In this document: positions 41,367 through 51,014 of the stretch, in pieces
How positions within the stretch are numbered: the first letter of the stretch is position 1
Layout of the letters: each line of letters starts with the position of its first letter
NCBI RefSeq assembly: GCF_900156415.1
Contig: NZ_FTNM01000001.1
Coordinates: 992,001-1,056,000 of the forward strand
From: Pontibacter lucknowensis
GTDB lineage: Bacteria; Bacteroidota; Bacteroidia; Cytophagales; Hymenobacteraceae
DNA: 64,000 nt
Direction: 5' to 3'
Translations under genes and position numbers: made by a program
Notes under the pieces: model-generated
What the model saw: the letters and a program-made list of their open reading frames with translations, nothing else
Databases searched by the model: none
What the model was told of the DNA's origin: nothing

Positions 41367-42729
41367 GAGATTACTCTTATTCTTCTTTTCATTTGCCGCT
41401 CTTACAGCCTGCGAAGACCCAAAAGACATCGGACTCGAACTACAGGACGAAAACCTGATAGGTACCGAGTTCACTGACACCCTTACCATCCGGACCGGAA
41501 CTGTGTTTCAGGGCGACTCGATCCTTTCGTTCCGTTCACAGCCGCCTTTGCTAGGCCAGTATGTAGATCCGGTGCTGGGTAAGGTACGTGCCAGCACAAT
41601 CACGGAGGTGTCAATCAATGGTACCGGCTTAAACTTCGGCGCAGGTGCCAGAGCAGACTCGCTGGTGCTTACACTTGACTATTCGTTTAAGTATGCGGAC
41701 ACCCTGAAGACGATGCAGGTGAATGTGCATCGTGTGACAGGTGCTTTTGACGAGAGAACCTCTTACTTTACCACAACTCCTTTTGCTTACGACTCTAACC
41801 CTGTTGGTTCGAAAGCTTTTCTGCCGCGCATAGATACAGAAAGGGCGGAGAACGTGACGACAAAGAAGACGAGACTGCTGAAGATAAAACTGAGTAGCGA
41901 GCTGGCAAACGAGTTTATGGCCCAGTCAGGCCAGGCGGGTTTAGCAGACCAGGCCGGTTTCTCTAACTTTTTCAGAGGTCTTGCATTAACAGTGCCTGAG
42001 GGCGAGAATGCAAGTATAGTTGGTCTGACACTGGGTAGCACTAACACGAGCCTGACACTGCACTATACCACAGCCGAAGGCACTGCCAGACAGCATAACT
42101 TTTTGCTGGGCGCAGGCAATTACTTTACACAGATATCATCTGACCGAACAGGCACTGCCGTTGCCGAGTTGCAGTCGAATGGTGACTTTGTACCTGCCAG
42201 CGAAACAGGCGGGGATTCTTATATACAGGCGGGCACGCAACTGCTAAGCAAGATCACAATCCCTCACCTGGAAAAATTCAAGGATATCCCAGGCACCCTG
42301 ATCATTAACCGGGCCGAGCTGATCATACCTGTTAAAGCGGCTTCTTCGGAGAACAACCTGCCGAGACCTCCTCAATTGGCTTTGTATGAAACCAACAATG
42401 CCAACCAGTTTTTGCGAGATATAACAGGTACTGTACGTGCGGTGCAGCAGGATGGTGTCAATCCACTGGATACCCGAGTGCCAGCTTTGGTGGCTAGTAG
42501 CCGCAAAAATGGCGTCGACTATTATACCCTGAATGTGACCAGTTACCTGCAGGGTGTGATGATGGGCCTGAAGCAAAACAATGGACTGATGCTGGGCGCT
42601 GTATCGGCTGCTTCGCAGTCAGACGGAACCGTATCTATTCGTCCGGAAACGCGTCCTTACCGTGCCATTGTGACAAATAATGAAGCAAACCCAGTAAGGC
42701 TACTGATATACTATTCGAAGCTACAATAG
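41350..42729 (+). CDS. DUF4270 domain lipoprotein
   Basis: 459 residues from the ATG at 41350. Earlier in-frame ATGs (from 41233) lie deep within the upstream gene and before a clear lipoprotein signal peptide (LFFFSFAALTAC), so I reject them. The long remainder is beta-rich and matches the layout of DUF4270 proteins: GLELQDENLIGTEFTDT near the start and the late LIYYSKLQ ending. These are envelope lipoproteins found in Bacteroidota, often beside the GT5-like gene. Function is unknown. Confidence 0.85.
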   Translation: MNSAVRRLLLFFFSFAALTACEDPKDIGLELQDENLIGTEFTDTLTIRTGTVFQGDSILSFRSQPPLLGQYVDPVLGKVRASTITEVSINGTGLNFGAGARADSLVLTLDYSFKYADTLKTMQVNVHRVTGAFDERTSYFTTTPFAYDSNPVGSKAFLPRIDTERAENVTTKKTRLLKIKLSSELANEFMAQSGQAGLADQAGFSNFFRGLALTVPEGENASIVGLTLGSTNTSLTLHYTTAEGTARQHNFLLGAGNYFTQISSDRTGTAVAELQSNGDFVPASETGGDSYIQAGTQLLSKITIPHLEKFKDIPGTLIINRAELIIPVKAASSENNLPRPPQLALYETNNANQFLRDITGTVRAVQQDGVNPLDTRVPALVASSRKNGVDYYTLNVTSYLQGVMMGLKQNNGLMLGAVSAASQSDGTVSIRPETRPYRAIVTNNEANPVRLLIYYSKLQ

Positions 42730-42772
42730 TATCGCGCAAATATTAAGCAGATACTTTATACATTATAAAGAA

Positions 42773-42803
42773 AAAGGTACCTTTGCAGGTACCTTTATTT
42801 TTT
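42773..42803 (+). terminator. Terminator after the DUF4270 gene
   Basis: AAAGGTACCT / AGGTACCTTT stem with a very short loop, then ATTTTTTTT. Confidence 0.75.
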
Positions 42804-42823
42804 TTACTGAAACTTAATACTAT

Positions 42824-44659
42824 ATGTGCGGAATTGTAGCGTACGTAGGGCATAGAGATGCTTGCCCTATTGTCCTTAAGGGCTTGAAACGACTTGAATA
42901 CAGAGGCTATGACAGCGCAGGAATAGCCCTGATGAACGGAGGCCTGAACGTCTTCAAAAGAAAAGGCAAGGTAAGCGACCTTGAAGAGTTTATTGCAGAT
43001 AAAGATGTGCATGGCAACATCGGCATGGGCCATACCCGCTGGGCTACCCACGGTGAACCAAACGATGTCAATGCACACCCTCACTACTCTAGCTCCAAGA
43101 ACATTGCCATCATCCACAACGGCATCATCGAGAACTACGCCTCCCTGAAGCAGCTCCTGATCCAAAAAGGCCATACCTTCCAGTCAGAGACTGACTCAGA
43201 GGTATTCATCAACCTGATTGAAGACATCAAGCAGAACAGCAACTGCTCACTGGCTGAGGCGGTTCGCCTGGCCCTGCACGAAGTGGTAGGAGCTTATGCT
43301 ATTGTGGTGCTCTCTAAGGAAGACCAGAACCAACTCATCGCTGCCCGTAAGGGTAGTCCGCTGGTAGTAGGTATAGGCGAAGGCGAATACTTCCTTGCTT
43401 CTGACGCTACCCCAATCATTGAGTATACCAACGACGTGGTGTATGTGAACGACTACGAACTGGTAGTGATCAAAAACGGTGAGTTGGAGATCCGTACCAA
43501 AGAGGACGTGGTGCAAACGCCTTACGTTCAACGCCTAGAAATGGCGCTGGAGTCGATCGAGAAAGGCGGCTACCCACACTTCATGCTGAAAGAGATATTT
43601 GAGCAACCTCGCTCTATCCTCGACAGCATGCGCGGCCGTATGATCGCGGAGAGTAATCACCTGATGATGGGTGGCATCCGTGAGTTTGAGAACAAATTTG
43701 TGAATGCGGACCGTATCCTGATCGTAGCTTGCGGTACGTCGTGGCATGCCGGTCTGGTGGCCGAGTACCTGATCGAAGACCTGGCACGCATACCTGTGGA
43801 AGTGGAGTACGCTTCAGAATTCCGTTACCGCAACCCAATCATCAGTGAGCGTGATATTGTGGTGGCGATTTCGCAGTCTGGTGAAACAGCTGACACACTG
43901 GCCGCACTGGAGCTGGCCAAGTCAAAAGGTGCTACGATTTTTGGTATCTGCAACGTGGTAGGTTCTTCTATCGCCCGTGCCACGGATGCGGGTGCTTATA
44001 CCCACGCTGGTCCTGAGATCGGTGTTGCCTCCACAAAGGCCTTTACCGCTCAAGTAACGGTGCTTTCGCTAATTGCCATGATTATTGGCAGCAAGCGTGG
44101 CACGCTGGAAACAACCAAACTGCACCAGTTAATGGTGGAGCTGGAGAGCATTCCGGCCAAAGTAGAGAAAGCCCTGGAGCTAAACGACCAGATCATCAAG
44201 ATTTCGGAGCAGTACAAGGACGCTACGAACTTCCTATACCTGGGTCGTGGCTATAACTTCCCGGTTGCACTGGAAGGCGCCCTGAAGCTGAAAGAGATCT
44301 CTTACATCCACGCCGAAGGCTACCCTGCCGCTGAGATGAAGCACGGCCCGATCGCCTTGATCGACGAGCAGATGCCGGTGGTGGTAATTGCTACTAAGGA
44401 CAGCTCTTACGAGAAGATCGTGTCGAACATACAGGAGGTGAAGGCCCGTAAAGGCAAGATCATCGCTGTTGTAACGGAAGGCGACACGACTATACCTGCC
44501 ATGGCGGATCACGTGATTGAAATTCCGGAAACAAGCGAGCACCTGGTGCCGTTGCTGTCGGTAATTCCGCTGCAGTTGCTGTCTTACCACATTGCGGTAA
44601 TGCGCGGCTGTAACGTAGACCAGCCTCGTAATCTGGCGAAGTCTGTGACAGTGGAGTAA
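42824..44659 (+). CDS. glmS: Glutamine--fructose-6-phosphate aminotransferase (isomerizing)
   Basis: 611 residues, the standard GlmS length. It makes glucosamine 6-phosphate for peptidoglycan and LPS. Cys2 after the initiator is the N-terminal nucleophile of the glutaminase half (MCGIVAYVGHR; GHTRWATHGEP; HNGIIENY). The isomerase half has two SIS domains, with CGTSWHAG, SQSGETADT and the closing DQPRNLAKSVTVE. The gene has a terminator before and after it and is monocistronic. No glmS ribozyme is seen upstream: only about 20 bases separate the previous terminator from the ATG. Confidence 0.97.
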   Translation: MCGIVAYVGHRDACPIVLKGLKRLEYRGYDSAGIALMNGGLNVFKRKGKVSDLEEFIADKDVHGNIGMGHTRWATHGEPNDVNAHPHYSSSKNIAIIHNGIIENYASLKQLLIQKGHTFQSETDSEVFINLIEDIKQNSNCSLAEAVRLALHEVVGAYAIVVLSKEDQNQLIAARKGSPLVVGIGEGEYFLASDATPIIEYTNDVVYVNDYELVVIKNGELEIRTKEDVVQTPYVQRLEMALESIEKGGYPHFMLKEIFEQPRSILDSMRGRMIAESNHLMMGGIREFENKFVNADRILIVACGTSWHAGLVAEYLIEDLARIPVEVEYASEFRYRNPIISERDIVVAISQSGETADTLAALELAKSKGATIFGICNVVGSSIARATDAGAYTHAGPEIGVASTKAFTAQVTVLSLIAMIIGSKRGTLETTKLHQLMVELESIPAKVEKALELNDQIIKISEQYKDATNFLYLGRGYNFPVALEGALKLKEISYIHAEGYPAAEMKHGPIALIDEQMPVVVIATKDSSYEKIVSNIQEVKARKGKIIAVVTEGDTTIPAMADHVIEIPETSEHLVPLLSVIPLQLLSYHIAVMRGCNVDQPRNLAKSVTVE

Positions 44660-44676
44660 TCGATTAATAGTTATAA

Positions 44677-44716
44677 AAAAGGGCCAGCGACTAATCAGTT
44701 GCTGGCCCTTTTGCTT
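44677..44716 (+). terminator. Terminator of glmS
   Basis: GGGCCAGCGACT / AGTTGCTGGCCC stem with A and T tails on either side. Confidence 0.82.
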
Positions 44717-44730
44717 TATTATGAACTATC

Positions 44731-45414
44731 TTAGAGGCTAAACTTCTCCCCTCTCAGATACTTTGTCTTGAGCAGCGGGCAAATCTTGTAGCGCTCTTCT
44801 CTGGTGTCTTCGTACATCGCCTCCAACACCTGGTATACATTGTCTATACCTATCGCATTCGCCCATTCAAATGGTCCGTGCGGATAGTTGGTACCCAGTT
44901 TCATACCCAAATCGATATCCTGAATAGAGGCAGTGCCTTCCTGCAAGGTATAGCAGGCTTCGTTAATGATCATGCACAGGATGCGCGGTGTAGCCATGCC
45001 TGCACGGTCTTCTACTAACTGATACTCCGTGCCGAGCTGTTCGCATACCTGTTTCAGTTTCTCAGTGTCCTCCTGCTCATATAGGCTTACCTCCAGCACC
45101 GGGCGGTTAAGGAGGGTTGGCAGTCCATTGAAACCGAATAAGGTGCAGATCCTTTCTAAACCTGATTCACGCACCAGCGAAGCTAGCTGCTTCGTCACGG
45201 CCTGACAGAACACGATTTGACCTGGGCCATAATCGCTCAGGCGCTCCGGCTCTTGGTGCAGCAGGAAGTCAAAAACAACATCGCCAGGCTTGAGCTGATC
45301 ATCGGTCAGGTGGCGGCTATGCAGAAAGGTATAGGTATTGCCGTTGCCTCCTTCCGGAAATTTCTGTTTAAACTCAGCGGCCATTTCATCGCCAGACAAA
45401 ACAAGTATGTGCAT
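44731..45414 (-). CDS. 3-hydroxyacyl-CoA dehydrogenase C-domain protein with a degenerate NAD-binding half
   Basis: 227 residues from the ATG at 45414; an ATG at 45492 would add 26 residues that overlap the divergent ridA gene. The last 90 residues match the helical 3HCDH C-terminal domain: RILCMIINEACYTLQEG, DIDLGMKLGTNYPHGPFEWA. The first 130 residues sit where the Rossmann domain should be but start MHILVLSGDEMAAEF, without the GxGxxG loop, and are about 50 residues short. It may have lost NAD binding and act as a structural or CoA-binding protein, or use a partner. The gene is divergent from ridA. Confidence 0.75.
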   Translation of the reverse strand: MHILVLSGDEMAAEFKQKFPEGGNGNTYTFLHSRHLTDDQLKPGDVVFDFLLHQEPERLSDYGPGQIVFCQAVTKQLASLVRESGLERICTLFGFNGLPTLLNRPVLEVSLYEQEDTEKLKQVCEQLGTEYQLVEDRAGMATPRILCMIINEACYTLQEGTASIQDIDLGMKLGTNYPHGPFEWANAIGIDNVYQVLEAMYEDTREERYKICPLLKTKYLRGEKFSL

Positions 45415-45463
45415 ATTTCTGTACTTTTGATGGGTAAAGATACACATTAAAACTAATCGGACT

Positions 45464-45844
45464 ATGAACCATACCATTATCAAGTCGGCCAATGCGCCAG
45501 CCGCTATCGGCCCTTACAGCCAGGCAACACTTCACAACGGGATTATGTACGTTTCGGGCCAAATCCCACTGGATCCGCAAAGCGGTGAGCTGGTGAGCGG
45601 CACTATTGAGGAGGAAACGCACCAGGTGATGAAAAACCTATCCGCCATTCTGCAAGAGGCAGGCATGGGCTTCGACAACGTGCTCAAGTGCTCCATCTTC
45701 GTGAAAGACCTGGGCAATTTCGCCAAAATAAACGAGGTATACGGCAGCTACTTCAGCTCCAACCCACCTGCTCGTGAGACGGTAGAGGTAAGCCGCCTGC
45801 CGAAGGATGTGAATGTAGAGATTTCGTGTATTGCTGCCTTATAG
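45464..45844 (+). CDS. RidA family enamine/imine deaminase
   Basis: 126 residues, the usual RidA size. It would hydrolyse reactive 2-aminoacrylate and similar enamines released by PLP enzymes. Visible marks are AIGPYSQA near residue 20, YVSGQIPLDPQSGEL, GFDNVLKCSIFVKDLGNFA and the substrate-binding arginine in NPPARETVEV (about residue 105), with the terminal EISCIAAL. A terminator follows at 45868. Name ridA is likely but paralogs differ in substrate. Confidence 0.92.
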   Translation: MNHTIIKSANAPAAIGPYSQATLHNGIMYVSGQIPLDPQSGELVSGTIEEETHQVMKNLSAILQEAGMGFDNVLKCSIFVKDLGNFAKINEVYGSYFSSNPPARETVEVSRLPKDVNVEISCIAAL

Positions 45845-45867
45845 AACGCTTTAGCTAATAGGCTTAT

Positions 45868-45910
45868 ACCTCCAGCCCAATTTTTACAATGGGGCTGGAG
45901 GTTTCGTTTT
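45868..45910 (+). terminator. Terminator of the RidA gene
   Basis: ACCTCCAGCCC / GGGCTGGAGGT stem followed by TTCGTTTTT. Confidence 0.78.
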
Positions 45911-45951
45911 TATACCTTCCGCTTCTCAGCGGGCTAAACACAAAGAGCAAC

Positions 45952-46491
45952 ATGAACATAAACATCCCCGGCCTGCACAATTCTGACGAAAACCATTGGC
46001 AGACGATATGGGAAAATGACCACCCTTCTAAATTTTACAGGGTAATACAATCAGACTGGGAAAAGCCTGACTGCGTGGAATGGATAAGTAAAATGGAAGA
46101 AGAGTTAAAGCAATTCGACTATAAACAGTTAATTCTAATTGGCCACAGTGTCGGCTGTGTGACCATTATCAAGTGGTTTGAGATGTATGGACACGCCATA
46201 AAAGGGGCCCTGTTTGTGGCACCGAGCGATGTGGACAGCCCCGGCTACCCTTCCTATATAACAGGGTTTAACCCGATGCCTGCAAGCAAATTACCTTTTC
46301 CCACTATTGTGGTAGCAAGCACAGATGATCATGTAGTAGACTTTGAAAGGGCGCAGCTATTTGCCAGGAACTGGGGAAGCGAGTTAGTAACGCTTAAGGA
46401 AGCCGGGCACATCGAAAGTAAATCCGGGTTTGGCAAATGGGACTTTGGGCTGGAACTTATCGACAGACTTAAGCAGATGAAAGTTGCTTAA
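45952..46491 (+). CDS. RBBP9/YdeN-type small alpha/beta hydrolase
   Basis: 179 residues from the ATG at 45952; an in-frame ATG at 45889 lies inside the preceding terminator. It opens with NINIPGLHNSDENHW, like the GLxxSxxxHW start of the family. The nucleophile is the serine of GHSVGC, the acid is in ASTDDHVVDF and the histidine in KEAGHIES. Such serine hydrolases are small and their substrates mostly unknown. Its stop overlaps the convergent BrkB gene by 4 bases. Confidence 0.85.
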   Translation: MNINIPGLHNSDENHWQTIWENDHPSKFYRVIQSDWEKPDCVEWISKMEEELKQFDYKQLILIGHSVGCVTIIKWFEMYGHAIKGALFVAPSDVDSPGYPSYITGFNPMPASKLPFPTIVVASTDDHVVDFERAQLFARNWGSELVTLKEAGHIESKSGFGKWDFGLELIDRLKQMKVA

Positions 46492-47510
46492 ATTCCCTCC
46501 CCCGCAGACTTGTCTTTTTTATCCGACTCAGCCGCTTCTTTCGCTTCCTCTTCCCCATAAATGTCCTTCGTAAACTTACCTGGCTCAGCATTCACGGCCG
46601 TGTGGCCTACTTCTATTTCCTGCCGGATGAAGCGCACGGCATACTCAGCTGGGTAAATATTGAAGCCATACTTGCGGGAGTACACAAACGTGAACACAGC
46701 CCCGAAGAAGATGATCTGGGAGGTATAGAACACCCACAGTAGGATTACGATAACCGAACCCGCCGCCCCGTAAATGGAGGTGATATTGCTCGTGCCAAGG
46801 TATAGCCCGATGATTTCGCGACCAATGGCAAACAGCAAGGAGGTAACCAGCGCCCCTACCCATACATCGCGCCACCTTATTTTGGCATCGGGCAGAAAGC
46901 GGTAGATACAGCCGAACATAAAGGTCATGAGCAGGAAGCCCGACACCAAATTGACGCCCCGCAGCACGTATACAAACCAGCCTGCAAGCCTCGCCGCCAG
47001 AAAATCGCCGATGGCCACCAGTATGGTATTGGCTAATAGCGATACGATGAGCAGGATCGCAATAGCCAGAATCATGGCGAAGGATAGGAAGCGGTCAAGG
47101 ATCAGCTTGACGTAGCCGCGCTTGGGGGCTGGTCGCACATACCATACTTCGTTGAGCGAGTCCTGCAGCGAAACAAACACGCCCGTGGCCGCTATGAAAA
47201 GAGTGACAACGATAACAACAGTAGCGAGGTTGAAATCGGTGATGTCGTTGATACTCTCTACCATACGCTGCACCGCAAAAGCCGCCTCCGAGCCAACCAT
47301 CTCCCTGATCTGATAGTAAATTTCCCCTGAAACAGCCTGTTCACCAAAGAAGTATCCGGTGGCATTAATGATGATCAGCAGGATAGGCGGCAACGCAAAG
47401 ATGGTGTAATAAGCCAGTGCAGCCCCCTTCTGGAAGGAGTTGTTCTCGATAAACTCAAGGCTGGTTTCCTTGAGCAGGCACCAGATATTTTTGAGCGTTT
47501 GGCGGGGCAT
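46488..47510 (-). CDS. YihY/virulence factor BrkB family membrane protein
   Basis: 340 residues with six hydrophobic segments across residues 30-280, as in the YihY/BrkB family. Typical phrases are KGAALAYYTIFALPPIL and the late GAAGSVIVILLWVFYTSQI. Once called RNase BN in error, the family is now regarded as inner-membrane transporters or structural proteins of unknown function. The C-terminal 50 residues are highly charged (many K, E and D) and cytoplasmic. It is monocistronic and divergent from gltX. Confidence 0.9.
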   Translation of the reverse strand: MPRQTLKNIWCLLKETSLEFIENNSFQKGAALAYYTIFALPPILLIIINATGYFFGEQAVSGEIYYQIREMVGSEAAFAVQRMVESINDITDFNLATVVIVVTLFIAATGVFVSLQDSLNEVWYVRPAPKRGYVKLILDRFLSFAMILAIAILLIVSLLANTILVAIGDFLAARLAGWFVYVLRGVNLVSGFLLMTFMFGCIYRFLPDAKIRWRDVWVGALVTSLLFAIGREIIGLYLGTSNITSIYGAAGSVIVILLWVFYTSQIIFFGAVFTFVYSRKYGFNIYPAEYAVRFIRQEIEVGHTAVNAEPGKFTKDIYGEEEAKEAAESDKKDKSAGEGI

Positions 47511-47605
47511 GGAGTCGTGTTTGGCCTTGTCTTAAACTGATACGCAAATCAAATGTTATGTTTGTGCAGGCTCCTATCAAAGCTACAGGGCAGAGAAAGC
47601 AACAC

Positions 47606-47638
47606 TTTACCGAAACGAGAATTTATTTTGTACCTTTG
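47606..47638 (+). promoter_or_regulatory. Candidate promoter for gltX
   Basis: TTTA (47606-47609), a 21-base spacer and TACCTTTG (47631-47638), 38 bases before the ATG. The -33 element is one base off consensus. Confidence 0.45.
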
Positions 47639-47675
47639 TGGCATCATTTGCAATGCCTTTTTGAAATAACCATAC

Positions 47676-49217
47676 ATGGAAAGAGAAGTTAGAGTACGCT
47701 TTGCCCCGAGCCCGACAGGGCCTCTCCATATCGGCGGTGTTCGCACGGCCCTTTACAACTTTTTGCTGGCCAAGAAAACCGGCGGCAAAATGATCCTGCG
47801 CATCGAGGACACAGACCAGAACCGTTTTGTGCCCGGTGCCGAAGATTACATCCGCGAGTCACTGGAGTGGTGCGGCATTGAGCTGGACGAGAGCCCATGG
47901 GTCGGTGGCCCTTACGCGCCTTACCGCCAGTCAGAGCGCAAGCCGATGTACATGCAGTATGCCATGCAGCTGATCGAGAGCGGACACGCTTACTACGCTT
48001 TCGACACGGCCGAGGAGCTGGAGGAAATGCGCGAGCGTCTGAAGGCTGCCAAGGTAGCCACGCCACAGTACAACGCCATCACCCGCATGACGATGAAAAA
48101 CTCGCTCACGTTGCCGGAAGATGAAGTAAAGCGCCGTCTGGAGTCAGGCGACCCGTATGTGATCCGTCTGAAAGTGCCACGCAAAGAGGAAGTTCGCTTA
48201 AAAGACCTGATCCGCGGTTGGGTAATGGTACATTCTTCTGCCATCGACGATAAAGTACTGATGAAGTCGGACGGAATGCCAACTTACCACCTGGCTAACA
48301 TTGTGGATGATCACCTGATGCAGATCACGCATGTGATCCGTGGCGAGGAGTGGTTGCCATCGGCGCCGCTGCACGTGCTGCTATACCGCTACCTGGGTTG
48401 GGAAGACACTATGCCGGAGTTCGCGCACCTGCCGCTTTTGCTAAAGCCCGATGGCAACGGCAAGCTGAGCAAGCGCGACGGTGACAAGCTGGGCTTCCCG
48501 GTATTCCCGCTGCGTTGGGAAGATCCTTTCTCAGGCGAAATCTCCTCTGGCTACCGTGAGGCAGGCTATATTCCGGAAGCGTTCATTAACTTCCTTGCCT
48601 TCCTGGGCTGGAACCCGGGTACGCAGCAGGAGATCTTCTCTATGGAGGAGCTGGCAAATGAATTCACGATCGAGCGTATTGGCAAGTCCGGTACCCGCTT
48701 CGATATACAGAAAGCACGCTGGTTCAACGAGCAGTACCTGCGCGCCAAACCAGACGCAGAACTGGCAGGTTACCTGTTGATGGCACTGGAAGAGCATGGC
48801 ATCACTTGCTCGTCTGAGAAGGCTGAGAAGATCGCCGGCCTGATGAAGGAGCGTGTAAGCTTCCCGCAGGAGTTCTGGCGCGAGGCCGCTTATTTCTTCG
48901 TAGCTCCGACTGAGTACAGCGAGAAAGTGGCTTCCAAGAAGTGGAACAGCCAGGCAGTAGCCGTTTTCACCGACTTCCGCAACGAACTCTCTACACTGAG
49001 CGACTTCAACGCCGATACGGTGAAGGATTTGCTGGTAAGCATTCTGGAGCGCCACGGCATGAAGATCGGCATGGTGATGCAGGCGCTTCGTCTGGCCGTG
49101 ACCGGTGCAGAGGCTGGTCCTGACCTGATGCAGATCATTGAGGTGATTGGCCGCGAGGAAACTCAGAACCGCATCGACGCTGCCATTAGCGCATTGAGCC
49201 ATTACGCAACAGCTTAG
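47676..49217 (+). CDS. gltX: Glutamate--tRNA ligase
   Basis: 513 residues. Class I aminoacyl-tRNA synthetase that charges tRNA-Glu (discriminating or not cannot be told). The HIGH-type motif is in FAPSPTGPLHIGGVRTAL (10-27), and the KMSKS-type motif KLSKRDGDK lies near 262. The helical anticodon-binding half follows. No GatCAB gene is in the window to help judge specificity. It has its own promoter and a strong terminator. Confidence 0.97.
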   Translation: MEREVRVRFAPSPTGPLHIGGVRTALYNFLLAKKTGGKMILRIEDTDQNRFVPGAEDYIRESLEWCGIELDESPWVGGPYAPYRQSERKPMYMQYAMQLIESGHAYYAFDTAEELEEMRERLKAAKVATPQYNAITRMTMKNSLTLPEDEVKRRLESGDPYVIRLKVPRKEEVRLKDLIRGWVMVHSSAIDDKVLMKSDGMPTYHLANIVDDHLMQITHVIRGEEWLPSAPLHVLLYRYLGWEDTMPEFAHLPLLLKPDGNGKLSKRDGDKLGFPVFPLRWEDPFSGEISSGYREAGYIPEAFINFLAFLGWNPGTQQEIFSMEELANEFTIERIGKSGTRFDIQKARWFNEQYLRAKPDAELAGYLLMALEEHGITCSSEKAEKIAGLMKERVSFPQEFWREAAYFFVAPTEYSEKVASKKWNSQAVAVFTDFRNELSTLSDFNADTVKDLLVSILERHGMKIGMVMQALRLAVTGAEAGPDLMQIIEVIGREETQNRIDAAISALSHYATA

Positions 49218-49241
49218 GCTATACCTTATACCTGTACAAGG

Positions 49242-49274
49242 GCGGCTATTCCGAAAGGAGTAGCCGCTTTTTTT
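49242..49274 (+). terminator. Terminator of gltX
   Basis: GCGGCTA(TTCC) / (GGAG)TAGCCGC stem followed by TTTTTTT. Two GGTATA-type sites lie before it and two after. Confidence 0.8.
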
Positions 49275-49352
49275 ATACCTGTCCGCTATACCTGCCTGTA
49301 ACTATTTGTCCGTTTCGCCTTATACTTCAGTGAGAACAATAAGGACCAGACC

Positions 49353-49721
49353 ATGGCTAAGAATAAAAAAGAGAACAAAAGCTCCAAGAAGAAAACGCGG
49401 GTGCACAAAGACCTCGAGGGTTTCGAGATCAAGGTGAACCAGCAGGGCGAGATCATGTCGAACTACTCTATCGACCAGATCAATGAATTCCTCAACAAGA
49501 ATGTGGAGGACAAAAAACTGGTAAAGCGGGATGCTGCTGAGAAAGCAAAAAAAGAGGAAGAAGAGTTTCATATAGAGGAGGGTGAGGAAGTAGAGGAAAC
49601 CGACGAGGATTTCGTGAAAGGCACCAGCTCCGTTTCGGACGACGAGGATGACAAAGACCTGCCGAAGGCCCGTAGAAAAAAAGGTCGTGGTGATGAGGAC
49701 GAGGACGATGAAGAGGATTAG
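49353..49721 (+). CDS. Small, highly charged hypothetical protein
   Basis: 122 residues. A lysine-rich start ([16 protein letters not shown]) leads to a short ordered segment (about 20-60, with [20 protein letters not shown]) and then a very acidic, probably disordered tail ending in mixed D and E. No membrane segment or known motif. The basic and acidic ends suggest a nucleic-acid- or protein-binding tether. It is separated from gltX by a terminator and precedes the AIM24 gene by 44 bases. Confidence 0.7.
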   Translation: MAKNKKENKSSKKKTRVHKDLEGFEIKVNQQGEIMSNYSIDQINEFLNKNVEDKKLVKRDAAEKAKKEEEEFHIEEGEEVEETDEDFVKGTSSVSDDEDDKDLPKARRKKGRGDEDEDDEED

Positions 49722-49765
49722 ATATTTTACTATCTTGTCTATCTGAACATCAAGTCCTAAAAACT

Positions 49766-50533
49766 ATGAGAAACGCACACGAAATCGACTTTCGCATTTT
49801 CGGTAACGACATACAGGTACTCGAGATCGAGCTTGATCCCAACGAAACGGTGATTGCCGAGGCCGGCGCCATGGTATACATGGAAGAGGGCATCGACTTC
49901 CAGACCAAAATGGGAGATGGATCCAACCCCAGCCAGGGCTTTCTGGGCAAACTGGTTTCAGCAGGCAGTCGCCTGATCACGGGTGAGTCGCTGTTTATGA
50001 CGCACTTTACGCACCGTGGCTATGGTAAGAGTCGGGTCGCTTTTTCAGCTCCCTACCCCGGCACTATTCTGCCTCTTGATCTGCAGCAGTTCAATGGTAA
50101 CACACTTATCGCACAGAAAGACGCCTTCCTGGCTGCGGCATTGGGTACAAAACTCGCGATGCATTTCAATCAAAAGCTGGGTTCCGGCCTGTTTGGTGGC
50201 GAGGGTTTTATCCTACAGAAGATATCCGGTGACGGACTTGCCTTCCTGCATGCAGGTGGTACCATCGTAGAGAAAGAGCTCAACAACGAAACCCTGCGTG
50301 TCGACACAGGCTGCGTAGTGGCTTTTGAGCAAGGTATAGACTTCAGCATTCAGCGGGCCGGCGGCCTCAAGTCCATGATCTTCGGTGGTGAGGGTATCTT
50401 TCTGGCCACCCTACGCGGCACTGGTCGAGTATGGTTGCAGTCTATGCCTGTAAAGAAACTGATCGAAGCACTGATGCCACACGGTGAGAACGCCAAGAAA
50501 GAAGGCGGATTTATGAGTAGTTTCCTGGAGTAA
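49766..50533 (+). CDS. AIM24/TIGR00266 family protein
   Basis: 255 residues of repeated beta-strands, the flattened beta-barrel of the AIM24 family. Typical phrases are [48 protein letters not shown] and [20 protein letters not shown]. The family is widespread and of unknown function; the mitochondrial relative affects inner-membrane structure. The gene is probably co-transcribed with the charged protein upstream. Confidence 0.88.
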   Translation: MRNAHEIDFRIFGNDIQVLEIELDPNETVIAEAGAMVYMEEGIDFQTKMGDGSNPSQGFLGKLVSAGSRLITGESLFMTHFTHRGYGKSRVAFSAPYPGTILPLDLQQFNGNTLIAQKDAFLAAALGTKLAMHFNQKLGSGLFGGEGFILQKISGDGLAFLHAGGTIVEKELNNETLRVDTGCVVAFEQGIDFSIQRAGGLKSMIFGGEGIFLATLRGTGRVWLQSMPVKKLIEALMPHGENAKKEGGFMSSFLE

Positions 50534-50591
50534 TTGATAATCAATTAGCCGTATTTAAGTAAATAAGTATCCACCTGAAGCCTCTCTATAA

Positions 50592-50966
50592 ATGGAAGGA
50601 CATGCTCAACCCAAAAGTTATGGCAGTCAGGTACTACCATACATCTACTTCATCGGATTAGCCAGCTTTTGGTTATTTGGAGACTTAGTTGCGATGCAAA
50701 AATTTAGTTTTGTCGCTTTGGGCGTTATAGTCGCTCTCACTATTCAAGCAGTATTGCAGCATAAAGTGGTAGGAGCTAGTTTGGGCATAATGGCCATAGC
50801 AATCAGTTTAATAGCTTTTCTGGCCACCTTGTCTGAATTCAGTGATTTCGAAGTAGTCAATCAAAGTGCTATACAGCTGATAGCCGTTGGTTCGGTGCTC
50901 TCACTTAGTGGGCTTGTAATGGGGGGTATGTTGACAATAACGAATATCAGAAGGTTGGCAATTTAA
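50592..50966 (+). CDS. Hypothetical four-helix membrane protein
   Basis: 124 residues. Hydrophobic segments at about 12-32, 36-52, 57-77 and 93-115 make it an integral inner-membrane protein with very short loops. Codon use is more A+T-rich than in its neighbours (for example many TTA, AAT and ATA codons), which may point to recent gain. I do not recognise the family. Confidence 0.6.
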   Translation: MEGHAQPKSYGSQVLPYIYFIGLASFWLFGDLVAMQKFSFVALGVIVALTIQAVLQHKVVGASLGIMAIAISLIAFLATLSEFSDFEVVNQSAIQLIAVGSVLSLSGLVMGGMLTITNIRRLAI

Positions 50967-51014
50967 ATATTAGATTTACTAGTGCATAGCTATCTTTAAC
51001 CATAAATCTGAAGA

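Noticed and set aside
42730..42823. glmS ribozyme or other riboswitch before glmS
   Set aside because: Only a terminator and about 20 bases lie before the ATG, too little for a ribozyme.
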